Of a stretch of 64,000 nt of DNA, positions 35,161 through 47,407 are shown piece by piece. This DNA comes from Apostichopus japonicus. Taxonomy: Eukaryota; Echinodermata; Holothuroidea; Aspidochirotida; Stichopodidae. The stretch covers positions 22,345,984 to 22,409,983 of the forward strand of contig NC_092564.1 in assembly GCF_037975245.1 (NCBI RefSeq), in the 5' to 3' direction. The notes under the pieces were generated by a model that worked only from the letters and a program-made list of their open reading frames with translations, was not told the DNA's origin and did no database searches. Position numbers and translations under genes: made by a program. The stretch's first letter is position 1. Each line of letters starts with the position of its first letter.

Positions 35161-37223
35161 TGTGTACATTGATCTCTCATGTATGTATATTGTTGATGAA
35201 TTGGTGATTTTACCTTTTCAACTTTCTATTTTTATCTGTATTCGGATTGTAACCTTAAATTTTTGATATTTTATGTGCATGGCGACAAATTTCCATACTC
35301 TAATGAAGGGGAGCTTACACCAGTGTCATACAGTATTGAGTTTGTAGTTGTGACACACTGAGTTGTAGATCCCTATTGTTTTTTGTGTAGGCAAATTTCA
35401 TTTGGTGTCACTAGCAGTCAAATTGTGAAAACCTTGTAAACACGGTATCTCAAGAAGGGAAGCTTGGAACAGTCTCATATTCAGCAAGACAAGGTCGCTG
35501 TTGAATTATTCCAAGGGTAGCAGAAACTTTGATAACTATATTTCTGCATTATTCCATGATATTGAAATGTGTTTAATTAGCTAGCTAAACGTCACAATAA
35601 TGATTTTTTTTTTCAATTTGTTATTGCAATGCTACAGCTGAATTCTGAGAGTGACCATTATATATTATTCTATCATATTTGGGAGTAATGCTGAATATCG
35701 TTAATTTCCAGTTCCCCAATATTTGAAGACAATTATATATTGGGCAGTTAATTTTCAACTTGCAATTACCGTATAAGAGTTGAAGGCAAATAGAAATACA
35801 AACGTTTCCCTGTGCAGTGTTTATTGGTGACATCATAAGGAGCAGTCCTCTCTATAACCGGATCGATGCTGCTGACCGATTGAACTCTGATCTTGACTGT
35901 CGTCACCTGAATAAAATCTTGGATAGTCGGGATCCAAACGTTGGAGGACAGAGTGAGGTCGCTTGCTATTTTCAACAAAAAAATATAGCAACATGAATGA
36001 ATGGGTTGGTACCATTTTCACCATATTTTGTTGGGAACAATGCAGGGTCGAATCATTAGGGATAAATAGACACCAAGAAAGGTTTTGAATATTTCAATAT
36101 AAATATTAAGGGGACATAAGAGGACATAATTCCAGTATTGTTTATTTTATTTGAGTGAAACTGTTTAAGGTGAACCATAACGTAAAATCTCATGTAAAAA
36201 GGTTTAATATATACAGAATAAATACTGATAGGGAAATGATGTTTAGCATTACTATTTTTTAGTTTTACATGTTTCACAATTTCTCGTTTACTCGCTCGTC
36301 AGTTCGTGAAATATTTGGTGCATTTTTAATATTGATATAGCTTTACGCTATATTGATATCCGCTCTGAAGTTGCCAACATTCCATCAAAGCTCATACGTG
36401 CTGTACAAAAAACCCCTCCTCCACACAGGGTGCGCTTGTAAAAACGAGGAAATTTGTCACCTTAATGGAATTGAGTGTCATCTCCATACGTATATGATGG
36501 TGCCATATATAATATAATCATAATGGCAGATCATTCTTAAAGAATGTAAAACGTATACGTAAGCCTTCAATTTATGAACAGAAATATGATAGATAAGTTG
36601 CAAAAAGCAATGTAGCCTACAAATTGGTCAGAGCCCACGATTCGAGGCTGTAATTATGCAGGGATATAATTGTCGGAAAGCTTCCAACATACAGGCCAAC
36701 ATGTAGTCCAGATCTATTTCATCGCCAGGAAAGTGTTACTGAAAAGTAGGAGTAAGCTACTGACACCCCACCACCCTCGCATTTCTAACTAGGGATGGAT
36801 TCCATAACATTGCTTGCTTATTCAGCTGGATCTTTGAATTCGCAAACTGATTGTCAGTCAAAAGAAAATATCAACTTAAGTTTCATATACCTCATTTCGA
36901 GACAAAAACGTCGAAATTTCGGGCTTTTCTAGTTTGATAAAAAATAAATGATGTTTGAAGAAAAAACTCATCTCGAGGTTCCGACCTACAACATCGCACT
37001 TTCGGTATAAACAGTGGAAGACTTTAGAGCAAAATAATCCAAGCCGAAGTATTGATAGATAGTTGAAGCCAAATTTCATGACAAAAATGGAGAAAAAAGA
37101 GGAACTTTGGGGAAAATAACCGAATATTACCTTTAACGTAAACACGTTCGAGAATATATTTGAAATTTCGATCAAGAAAATATCCTTTACAACACTCAGA
37201 TATTTCCGTAAAAAATCCTCAAA
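35160..37223. other. Stretch without supported gene
   Basis: No gene recognised. A single copy of the TTGTAAACACGGTATCTCAA type minisatellite unit lies at about 35340-35480. Confidence 0.4.
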
Positions 37224-37231
37224 TCTCTGCC

Positions 37232-38335
37232 CAGTGGCGGCGGAACCGGGGGGGCTTGGGGGGGGGGGGGGGGGGCTCAGCCCCCCAATAAAAAGTTGAG
37301 GGGGCAAATGCATGATAAGCCCCCCCCCCCCCCCCCCCCCCCCCAATATTTACCAAGGCTCCGAAACGTGCATCTGCCCATTTTTCAATGCAGTATACTT
37401 GTCGATCTGTCCGATGCACACGTATACTATACAGGTGTAATAATTTTAGTAAATGCTGGGGGACCCTCGGCCCGTCCCCTGGCTATAGACCACATTGTCA
37501 CCCCAATCGCTTCTTCACGCCCCGTGAAAAGTGGAAGCAGTGAGTGTGAGTACCGGTAAGCTCAACACAACTTCGTCTTAGGCCAATGACTTTCCTCATT
37601 TCAGCCAGTTCTCCAACATCCCCTTACTCAGTGGCGAAGCGTCCATACAGTCAGGGCGGATGCCACCCCCCTGACGGAATCAAATAGACTGCTGGCGCCC
37701 TTTTCAGCTTTTCACAACTTTTTACTTATTCGCGATTATTGACTATTTTATTGCGCTGTCATCTATCTATTGACATTTGTCATATTCTTTTGGTGTAATT
37801 TTCCGACAAAATGGCGACGACACCTATTTATTCTCCGTTTATCTGCAAATTAGCAAGGCCCGGAGAGGGTCATTTCCTGCAATCTAGGGAGTATCTTGAC
37901 TCAAAAAATTCCTGTACGCTCCGCGCCAACCTGTGGTGGCGCTCCGCTTAGATAGTGTCGAAAGTGCCCCTACAGACCATTTTCGCCCCCCGACCAATAC
38001 CCCTAGCTCCGCCACTGCCCTTACTACAATCAAAAAACGTCTTTGCGAGTACACTACGAGTAATAGCTACTCTCTTAAACCACCATCGGATATACAAATA
38101 ACAATGTTTTTACAGACTTTTACGTGCAATCAGAGAAATTGCAGGCTTGAGACCCATATTTTAGGGCTAGGTATTCGAAGCATAAAACACTCGGGAAGTG
38201 CCGTTTCCGGCCATCTGGGGGTTTGAAAAAACCCAAAATTTTCTTGTACGCTCCGCGCCAACCGATGGTGGCGCTCCGCTTGGATAGTCTCCACGCATTA
38301 GCCCCCCCAATAATTTTTCCGTTCCGCCGCGCCTG
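37232..38335. mobile_element. hAT-like nonautonomous element with 8-bp TSD TCTCTGCC (outer)
   Basis: TIRs CAGTGGCGGCGGAACCGG (left) and CAGGCGCGGCGGAACGG (right end on the minus strand). TCTCTGCC is directly repeated at 37224-37231 and 38336-38343, a perfect 8-bp target duplication. CAGTGGCG-type ends with 8-bp duplications are the hAT pattern. There is no transposase. The interior holds G and C homopolymer runs, a second nested element and a ~100-bp module copy at 38197. Confidence 0.9.
37629..38017. mobile_element. Nested hAT-like MITE with 8-bp TSD CCCTTACT
   Basis: 389 bp. Left end CAGTGGCGAAGCG, right end AGCTCCGCCACTG, flanked by perfect CCCTTACT repeats (37621-37628, 38018-38025). It is inserted inside the 37232-38335 element, so it is the younger of the two. 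It contains a copy of the GCGCCAACC...GGTGGCGC module. Confidence 0.9.
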
Positions 38336-39344
38336 TCTCTGCCCTGTGTTGCCCAAGGAAATGGTAATGTATTGCCACGTTGGATAACACCCTAAAGTTA
38401 CCGACCCCTACCTCATGAAAGAAACTGTACAAAATATACGTTGGGTTAAATCGTTCCTCAGTACTTTTGTAAATTATCCATAACTGTTCTTCTGGTAAAC
38501 AATGGGATGGCTTCCTTTTGTTAATTCCAAATTCAATACTATATAGATGTCGAGAAAATACATCTCCAAACGCCCTTATGATAAACCACATGTAACAACC
38601 ATTCTAAAAATCATCCTGAGTGATAGGTCACCTACGGAGAGCCAAACGTTCCATAAATGTCGAAAAAGAAAGTGAAGTGTCCAAGTTAATATATATATGT
38701 CCAAATCGATATCAACATGTTACAATTCGATATCAGCATGTTACAATTCCATATGAACATGTCGAAATAAAATACAATATGCCATTGCGTCTATCAACAT
38801 GTCAAATTCAACATTAGCATGTCGAAAACTTGTAACAGCATACCATTACTACATTGGTCATGTCAACATGCTATATTTACGTCGTGCTATAATTTTGGCA
38901 CTTCGGCGCGCGCCAACGTTTCGTATATGTCGAGATTTATTTCAGTATGTCCAAAACTTGTGTCAGCATGGTGAGCGAAGAGTGGTGAAGTATTGCCATG
39001 ACAACGTTGCACATGGTTCGTGTCGTTCACACGGTACTATGGTTGAATATACTGTAGCGGAAAGCTACGACTTTTCCTTAGTGAGATACGTTTCGTTCCC
39101 TCAGGGGTTACATCTGTTGCGCTCCGTGGAGGTAACGAGAGATGTTTATCCGGAACAGGAACAGGAACTGATTACGTAATTTTGCTATATCGATGTATTC
39201 CCGTGACTGGCATAGGCAGGCACGGCGGTGGGTGTGTGAGTCGATCCCATTGGTCGCAACTCACCGTAGTTATATACAGGTAGTCCATGATTGGTCTAAG
39301 CCTTTTTTTTACAGTTTATGTACGGACGTGTATATACGGGGGTT

Positions 39345-39701
39345 CAAGGGCGTAGGAACCGGGGGCTGGGGGGCGCCAGTGAAAAATATGGGGCGGGCGG
39401 AAGTATCGTTCCGCCCCCCCCCCCGCTCCGCAAGTCAGAAAACCCCTTTTTCATTTCCAAATGAGAAAAAAATCTCATTTGAAGCACCAAATTGCATCTA
39501 AGGCCAGGTGAAAATGCAAAATTCTTTACAAAATGGAGTGGGTGTTGAAGTGTGCTATATTGCACCAAATTGCATCTGAGGCCACCTGGAAATGCAAAAA
39601 AATTCCAAAGGGGAGGGGGACACCCCCTCCCCTTAGACCCCTCTCCCAGGCCGGCCATCAGTCTTCAGCCCCCCACTCAAAAGTACCTTCCTACGCCACT
39701 G
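39345..39701. mobile_element. GGGCGTAGGAACC MITE, copy 1
   Basis: 357 bp, ends CAAGGGCGTAGGAACC and (minus strand) CAGTGGCGTAGGAAGG. Near-perfect 8-bp duplication CGGGGGTT / CGGGGGGT. It contains the GGGGAGGGGGACACCCCCTC hairpin. Inserted in the 411-bp-TIR element. Confidence 0.88.
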
Positions 39702-39861
39702 CGGGGGGTATTTTAATGAAGGGTTCTTTCGTAAATGAGTGAGTCAGAGAGTCGGAGAGTCGGTCGAGTGCAAGACGAGGAACTTTCCTTCCGGCGGCTC
39801 GTGGTAAAGCCTTTGATATTTGCCTAAGTCCAAACAAATGTGTTTAGGCATTTTGGAGTGC

Positions 39862-40110
39862 CCGACATCTGCGCTGCCCGAGTCCAGCGGATTGCCCGAC
39901 ACCTGCGCTGCCCGAGTCCAGCGGATTGCCCGACACCTGCCCTGCCCGAGTCCAGCGGATTGCCCGACACCTGCCCTGCCCGAGTCAAGCGGAATGCCCG
40001 AAGCCTGTGCTGCCCGACACCGGTGGATTGCCGACGTTTAGATTGCCCGACCCTTGCGCAGCCCCAGTGTTATGCCTGCGTATCCTTGGGTTGTGCCCGA
40101 CCCCAGTACG
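39862..40110. repeat. 33-bp GC-rich minisatellite
   Basis: TGCCCGAGTCCAGCGGATTG / CCCGACACCTGC units, about four good copies and several degenerate ones. Continuous frames across it are a by-product of the 33-bp period. Confidence 0.9.
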
Positions 40111-40524
40111 TTATATTGGGCAAATGTTAATATTGTGTATTATACGCTGTAGATGTAGAACGAGATGAGAAATTATACTTTTATTAAACATACAACTCTG
40201 GTGTCTGCCTCCTGATTTAGAGTTAATCTGTACCCGTCCCCCATCTACCTCCCCTACCCTCCTCCAGTTGGTTTCGAGACAGGTTTTTCACTACCAGACG
40301 TTGGCGGCGTTACAATACGTTTTAAACTGCTGCAGTAGGTGGAAAATATACCATTGAGAATATCTTCAAGCCCTTATTCGTATTAGTCGCGTCAAAGCTT
40401 TGTCCAAACAAAGCAGTTCATTTAATGTAATCATTCATAATGAATGTTTTGCAAGAAACTTTTTCTTCCATACAGCGTTTGGTTGGAGAAATAAACCAAT
40501 GCGTCAGAGAAAACCAGCTTTCGA

Positions 40525-40806
40525 TAGCACCACGCCTCCGAACTCGTCTAGAGGCAACGTTTGACAGTAACAGTAACATGGTAATAAATTGAAAGTTTGT
40601 AAGAATATTCTTGGGGAAATTTCACTAGGCCCCTTTCTCCCTTTGATCCAGTCCGTGCTCTGTCTTTGGGATTTACTTCAACTAAGTTCTACTTGTATTT
40701 AGCCTATGCTAAGTTAGGCAATGCCTAGACTAAGGCTAAAGTTAGGGTATACATACTCTTATTTCTAACGTTGCCTCTAGACGAGTTCGGAGGCGTGGTG
40801 CTATCC
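40525..40806. repeat. Inner inverted repeat of ~40 bp
   Basis: CGATAGCACCACGCCTCCGA and onward at about 40524-40563 is the reverse complement of AACGTTGCCTCTAGACGAGT and onward at about 40767-40806, immediately before the right 411-bp arm. Confidence 0.85.
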
Positions 40807-41449
40807 CCATAGTACCGTGTGAACGACACGAACCATGTGCAACGTTGTCATGGCAATACTTCACTACTCTTCGCTCACCATGCTGACACAAGTTTTGGAC
40901 ATACTGAAATAAATCTCGACATATACGAAACGTTGGCGCGCGCCGAAGTGCCAAAATTATAGCACGACGTAAATATAGCATGTTGACATGACCAATGTAG
41001 TAATGGCATGCTGTTACAAGTTTTCGACATGCTGATGTTGAATTTGACATGTTGATAGACGCAATGGCATATTGTATTTTGTTTCGAGATGTTCATATGG
41101 AATTGTAACATGCTGATATCGAATTGTAACATGTTGATATCGATTTGGACATATATATATTAACTTGGACACTTCACTTTCTTTTTCGACATTTATGGAA
41201 CGTTTGGCTCTCCGTAGTCACCAACGAGTAGCCTACATATATCTAACACCGAAGAAAAGCATCACGTCTTCGTGACGAAGAGCAGAAATATAATTATTTC
41301 TGTACGTGCTTTCATGTCAGGAATACGAATCCCTTTCCCACCAGAGTGTTACATTTCTTTAATCGAATTGAACAGAATAAAACCACAAGGCTATGGCCTA
41401 AACGGCTTTGCAAGCTATTCCTTTCCAGTTTACTGTCATTCCCAGTTAA

Positions 41450-42110
41450 AATATATTTGTTACAATATACAGTGTTTATTCAGTTCAGTGGAAACAAAAC
41501 TATTGTTTATCGATACTGCGCAATAACATACACTCACGTCACTGTAACATGATATTAACTTGAAGAAAGACTTTCCAACCACGAGAGATACACAAAATAT
41601 TACTTTATATCAGTTTTGAGAATTAAAACTAATGAAAGGTACGTAAACTTGCATCATTTAAGCAATATGCACCCTTCATTGTTTGGGAAAGAAAATCATA
41701 TTACCAATCAGGAAGAATTTCATTTCTTTGTAAGGGAAGTAGAAGAGATGACGTTAGTAAGAAATAGTTTCGTATATATTTGTTACAATAAACAGTGTTT
41801 ATACAGTTCAGTGGAAACATAACCAAATGGAATTATTGTTTATCGATACTGCGCAATAACACACACATACGTCACTGTAACATGATTTTAACCCAAAGAG
41901 AGACTTTCAAATCACTAAAAATACACAAAAGAGTACTATTGATCAGTTTTGCGAATTATAACTTACGAAAGGTACGTAAAATTTCGTCATACTACCAATA
42001 TGCCCCTTCACTGTTTGAGAAAGTAAACAATATTACCGAACAGAATTTAATAGAATTTCCGTTCTTTGTGCGGGAAGTAAAAGAGATGGCCCTAGTTAAG
42101 TAATAGTTTT
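41450..42110. repeat. Diverged ~325-bp tandem duplication
   Basis: TATATTTGTTACAATATACA...TTTATCGATACTGCGCAATA (from about 41450) recurs from about 41775, with the following CACGTCACTGTAACATGAT, GAAAGGTACGTAAA and TTTCTTTGTAAGGGAAGTA segments in the same order. Several indels separate the copies. No coding function is seen. Confidence 0.8.
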
Positions 42111-42404
42111 GTCAATATATTAAATATGAAGATGGCACTTGTAAGCTTCCGTAGGTACAATTTTAGGAGGATAGCACCTCATTGGGCCACGTATTCAGTG
42201 GACATGAGCTGCACACATGCCAGTCACAGAGAGTGTCTCGCCCTCTGGAAAATGCAAGGATTCACGGGCCACCTGGAACGCTTCTGGTCGACATCTGACC
42301 AATCGACCCTCCTCGCATCCTCCCGGTTTTTCTTACGAAAACAAGGGAGACATGACACGGGATCCTTGGCCACAAAAAGCACCATACCTACAGCCGGAGG
42401 TATT

Positions 42405-42497
42405 ATCGCCTCCAGCCTGTCTCGAACCCTAGCCATGGTTTACTCGATTAGCAGTACAAGGGTCTTTGGAACGCTTACACCGTCGCGCTAACCAACA
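42405..42497 (-). repeat. tRNA-like sequence, probable SINE head
   Basis: On the minus strand GGTTAGCGCGACGGTG (A-box-like) and AGGGTTCGAGACAGG (B-box-like) are about 50 bp apart, with a GCGTTCCAAAGAC middle. The arms do not fold into a clean cloverleaf, so a tRNA-derived SINE is more likely than a working tRNA. A similar TTAGCTCAATGGATTGAGC motif lies at about 42639-42658. Confidence 0.45.
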
Positions 42498-42519
42498 AAT
42501 CAGATAGAAAACTAACTTC

Positions 42520-44390
42520 AGAACTAATACTTAAAGGTGAGACTGAAAAAGGAGGGAAAATCAAAATAGAATTTAGTCATATTCGTCGATCTTCGGTGGG
42601 TTTCTAACTTACTCGAGATATCAGCTTCTTAGTCATCGGCTCAATCCATTGAGCTAACGTACGATACTGTTGAAACAGTATCCAATTATATTGAGCAATG
42701 GACAAATGGGGTAAAAATCTCACTCGTTGCAATGAAAGCGGAAAGCAATGTGTCTCTTTTAAGTTCGTTCTCAATGATCATGTAATGTGAGATTCTTTAA
42801 GATCAGATTAACAATAGTCTGACCCTATAGTAGCCTGTTCCCACGAACGCGGGCTTGCTTCACTCTTGATCGACCTATCGAAGCTAGGGCAAGTTGATGC
42901 ACTCTTTTACTCCGTGGGAAGGGGCAAGCCCGAGCTTGATCAAGCCCCTCATGAGAGGTGGGGTTAAGACAGATAAGCCCGGGTAAACGTTGACCAATGT
43001 AAATAAACTATTGCCTTGGGGTGTAAATGATACGAGGGATTTTATCAGTTGTGGTTTCCGCCGCTGTGTTAAAGGATTAGTTCAGGTGTCACAGATGCTT
43101 ATCTTATATGAACGAGAACAATAAAAGAAACCCAAAAGTGAAGAAATTATTCAAATATCTTTTTCCGTTTAGGAGATATATATGCAAGTTTAAAGTTCTA
43201 TCTGATTGTGTAGAAACTGCTGAAATCAGACTAGCTGTGACGTCATATCCTCACATTCCTGAAAAGTCTTTGTTATTTTATTAAAATATTTTGTAAGATT
43301 ATATGACTTACAACCAAAAGATATGTCAGGAGATCTCATATGTGTCAGGAAGTATAAAGTGTGTAAAGGAAGTATTGAGATTTAACATCTGAAGAATGTT
43401 TGAATATATTTTTTTAGATTTGTGAAAAAAATATGTAATTATTTTTTAATGAAATATTGACACATGTTAAGTGAGTGAGAATGTGACATCACACCCTCAC
43501 AGTTAGTCTTTCTACACTAGTCATTTGCAAAGAAATTTTGAAATTTTCAAAGTGTGATATCTCCTTAACAGAGAATGCTATATAATGGTAGTTTCTTCAC
43601 CATTCTGTTTGTCTTTTTAAGCTCTTTCATACAAGCTAGACATGTCAGACACCTGAACCAATCCTGAAGAACAATCGCTGCTGTTGAAATGTTCAAGACT
43701 TTCCGTAAAGAAAATAAATGCAATTTACAAAAAAAAATCTTCCAATCTGTACCAAAATAAAAAAATTCATTGAAAGTAAGGAAGTCAAAATTTTCTTATG
43801 AAATGACAAAATGATTCTTTATCAATTGTAATCAATTGAGCCATTTGTCAGGCTGCAAAGTGACGAATTGATCCCTTACTATATTTCATCAATTCCACAA
43901 TTTGCAACCGAGTTGATGACTTACGCTGGCATCAGAATTTCATCATTTCAACATTTTTGCAAGGAACTGATGAATTGGAGCAAATTTGCATCAAATTATC
44001 TAAACATTTTAACGGCACCTTAATGTTTCCATAGCAACTGAATAATTACGTTCTCATCAGAATGTCGTCAATTCCACATTTCGCAGCAACATGCAGAAAA
44101 TGATATTCATAAGATGCATCGAGTGTATATTTTGTTTTCTGTTGACCGTTAAGCAGAACAGTACATGAATAGTAAACTTCATGTAACATATTCACAGTGA
44201 TAGAGGGATGATAGAGACAAACATGAACGCATTAACACTTTTGACCACAATCACTCTATGTGCATAACTAGTGAAGGTGTTTGCTGTACAACGGGTGTAA
44301 ACTTGGTGCTACAAAGGTGTAGCTTTGGGAGGTATCAAGTGGGGTGGGAGTTGGGAGGCCAGTCCAATATCATAAAGAAAGGGTACTATT
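42520..44390. other. Stretch without supported gene
   Basis: AT-rich sequence without coding signal. GGGCTTGCTTCACTCTTGAT and its inverted partner GAGCTTGATCAAGCCC near 42850-42945 form short inverted repeats. Confidence 0.4.
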
Positions 44391-44398
44391 GGATGCAC

Positions 44399-44772
44399 CA
44401 AGGGCGTAGGAACCGGGGGGGGGGGGGGCTGGGGGCGCCAGCCCCCCCCAGTGAAAAATGTGGAGGGGCGGAAGTATCATTCCGCCCCCCCCCCCCCCCC
44501 CCGGTTCGCAAGTCAGAAAACCCCTTTTTCATTTCCAAATGAGATTTTTTTCTCATTTGGAACACCAAATTGCATCTTAGGCCAGGTGAAAATACAAAAT
44601 TAAGTTTACAAAATGGAGTGGGTGTTGAAGTGTGCTATATTGCATCTGAGGCCACCTGGAAATGCAAAAAATTCCAAAGGGGAGGGGGACACCCCCTCCC
44701 CTTAGACCCCTCCCCCAGGCCGGCCATCAGTCTTCAGCCCCCCTCACTCAAAAGTACCTTCCTACGACACTG
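44399..44772. mobile_element. GGGCGTAGGAACC MITE, copy 2
   Basis: 374 bp with the same ends as the copies at 39345 and 47408. Perfect 8-bp duplication GGATGCAC (44391-44398, 44773-44780). hAT-like, nonautonomous. Confidence 0.92.
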
Positions 44773-44867
44773 GGATGCACTGAATAATTACACATGTGTA
44801 ACACCACACCTTTCCTCCCCAACCCTACCCCATTTCCCGCTAACTGACCATGGGGTTGACTAATATC

Positions 44868-46110
44868 AACGAGTAGAGAGTACGCAATGCAGATCCTACC
44901 CTAGGAGTTGACTGAGGGTACGCAATGCACACCCTACCCTGGGATATAGACTGAGGGTACGCAAATGCAGATCCTACCCTGTGAGTAGAGGGTACGCAAT
45001 GCAGAACCTACCCTGGGAGTAGAGGGTACGCAATACAGATCCTACACTAGTGTAGGATCTGTTAGGGTCTGCATTGCGTACCCTCCCAGCTGGGAGAGAC
45101 GGGTACGCAATGCCGAACCTACCCTGTGAGTAGAGCGTACGCATTGCAGATCCTACCCTAGGAGTAGACTGAGGGTACGCAATGCAGAACCTACCCTGGG
45201 AGTAGAGGGTCACCATTGCAGATCCAACCCTGGGAGTAGACTGAGGGTACGCAATGCCGAACCTACCCTGTGAGTAGAGGGTACGCATTGCAGATCCTAC
45301 CCTGGGAGTAGGCTGAGGGTACGCAATGCAGAACCTACCCTGTGAGTAGAGGGTCACCATTGCATATCCTACCCTGGGAGTAGACTGAGGGTACGTAATG
45401 CAGAACCTACCCTGTGAGAAGACTGAGGGTACGCAATGCAGAACCTACCCTGGGAGTAGAGGGTCACCATTGCAGATCCTACCCTAGGAGTAGACTGAGG
45501 GTACGCAATGCCCAACCTACCCTGGGAGTAGAGGGTACGCAATACAGATCCTACACTGGGAGAAACGGGTACGCAATGCCGAACCTACCCTGTGAGTAGA
45601 GGGTCACCATTGCAGATTCTACCCTAGGAGTAGACTGAGGGTACGCAATGCAGAACCTACCCTGTGAGTAGAGGGTACGCATTGCAGATCCTACCCTAGG
45701 AGTAGACTGACTCGGGTACGCAATGCAGAACCTACCCTGTGAGTAGAGGGTACGCATTGCAGATCCTACCCTAGGAGTAGACTGAGGGTACGCAATGCAG
45801 AACCTACCCTGTGAGTAGAGGGTCACCATTGCAGATCCTACCCTAGGAGTAGACTGAGGGTACGCAATGCAGAACCTACCCTGGGAGTAGAGGGTCACCA
45901 TTGCAGATCCTACCCTGGGAGTAGACTGAGGGTACGCAATGCAGAACCTACCCTGTGAGTAGAGGGTCACCATTGCATATCCTACCCTGGGAGTAGACTG
46001 AGGGTACGTAATGCAGAACCTACCCTGTGAGAAGACTGAGGGTACGCAATGCAGATCCTACCCTGGGAGTAGAGGGTACGCAATGCAGATCCTATCCTGT
46101 GGTTGATTAA
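44868..46110. repeat. 72-bp (2 x 36) minisatellite
   Basis: Alternating half-units GAGGGTACGCAATGCAGAAC / CTACCCTGTGAGTAGA and GGGTCACCATTGCAGATCCT / ACCCTAGGAGTAGACT. The 72-bp higher-order unit gives 24-residue repeat frames on both strands. There is no start context or domain, so I do not call a gene. Confidence 0.95.
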
Positions 46111-47400
46111 CGTGACATGTAGAAGGTATGCAAAGTGGATCCTGGCCGGGGTGGTTGATTACACTACAGGCTGGGCTACCTACTATACACTCATACGACA
46201 AAGACGAGAATATTTGTTAAGCATTCGATGAACAAGACGATACTGGATATAACGAATCTTGCTTTCTCTGCAAGAAGTAAATTAAGGGAATGCGACAAAT
46301 TGTGTGCCATGGTGACTGACTTAATCTACTTTCGTCACATTGTAACAACAGCTGGATATAGCAACTGACTGTATTAATTGTTTATATACATGACGGGATA
46401 TAGGCCTATATAGCATATCTTGCAGATTATCTAGTACCGTACTGCATTATTACCTATACGGTATATGTTTTCTGTCAATCCTACACTCGAAATAGCGGAA
46501 AAGATACCATAAAAATCTGTAAAGGGGAAACATCAAGGAATGCTGAGCGGCCTATATATTGTTATTATCATAAAAATTATTTTACTCTCAAAACACCATT
46601 TTCATAAACATATAGTATAAAAGACAATTCAATTACTTATCTTTAAAAGGGAATTATTACATATTATTTCATTTTCAAATCAGTCTACTAGTATCCTGAA
46701 CGAGCATGTTGAGCAGACTGAACAAATGTCTTTTATGAAAGATTTCAATTTTAATATCATTTGCCTGGAAGTTGCCTTGAAATAAAAACTGCTTTCATAC
46801 TTTTTTATGTAAAGTCGAAGCACAGTTCCAGGTTGCAAAAGTGTTGTCCGTTTTCATCCAAGTACACTTTAAACTTCTGATTAAGGTCTAAATATGAGCT
46901 CCCAGGCCACCTTGATTCTGGAAGCTAGTTAAAGTATTCCGTCTTATTTTATCCGATTTGCCCGCTCCAATAAAAGCGAAACAGATAATTTAGGTCTCTA
47001 TTCCTTTAAAAGGATTGTCTGGTAGCCCTTAGGGCTACCAGGCTAAATTCTTAGGCTAAGAATTTTAAGAATTTACCTTAAAAAACGATAAATAATTAAT
47101 GAAGTATAAGAACGCTAATGCTGCGTTTGACAGAGAAACGATTTTTTAATCGTTAAGGATGGACATTTCAAATATAACTTGAACAGTAAAGAACGTGACG
47201 TCATCTACGCTAATGCAGATTGCGACATAACCCACGCTCCGTACAGTCCCTGCAGTAATCACAACAAAACCGTGTTTGTATACAGATTAATTTCTTCCTT
47301 AAGTTTCGGTGAAATTTGTTAGAAATTGTTTATGTTTTAAATATTCCTTAAGCCGCCATATATGTAGTAGATCGGTGGTTTCGTGGTATTTGTGTAACAC
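46110..47400. other. Stretch without supported gene
   Basis: No gene. It contains two adjacent perfect palindromes at 47020-47063. Confidence 0.4.
47020..47063. repeat. Two adjacent perfect hairpins
   Basis: CTGGTAGCCCT|T|AGGGCTACCAG style palindrome (11-bp arms) followed directly by AAATTCTTAG|G|CTAAGAATTT (10-bp arms). Function unknown. Confidence 0.85.
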
Positions 47401-47407
47401 AAGATAA

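Larger units (their letters stand above)
38632..41217. mobile_element. 2.6-kb element with 411-bp terminal inverted repeats
   Basis: Arms 38632-39042 and 40807-41217 are reverse complements with few mismatches, starting CTACGGAGAGCCAAACGTTC. TCAC flanks both ends. Each arm carries many ATCAACATGT / CAGCATGTT-like motifs, perhaps protein-binding sites, and a GGCGCGCGCC palindrome. The interior holds a younger MITE, a 33-bp minisatellite and a second inverted pair of about 40 bp. No transposase frame is visible. Confidence 0.88.

Noticed and set aside
36876-37559. Glycine/proline-rich open frames on both strands
   Set aside because: They are translations of G and C homopolymer runs at the end of a hAT-like element.
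39862-40110. CRISPR-like regular repeats
   Set aside because: Units are contiguous 33-bp minisatellite copies without unique spacers, in an animal genome.
42126-42491. 121-codon plus-strand open frame
   Set aside because: Its second half is the complement of a tRNA-like repeat; no protein motif is present.
44974-45973. Repeat proteins of 24-residue units on the minus strand
   Set aside because: Produced by the 72-bp minisatellite; the repeat is open on both strands and has no start context or domain.
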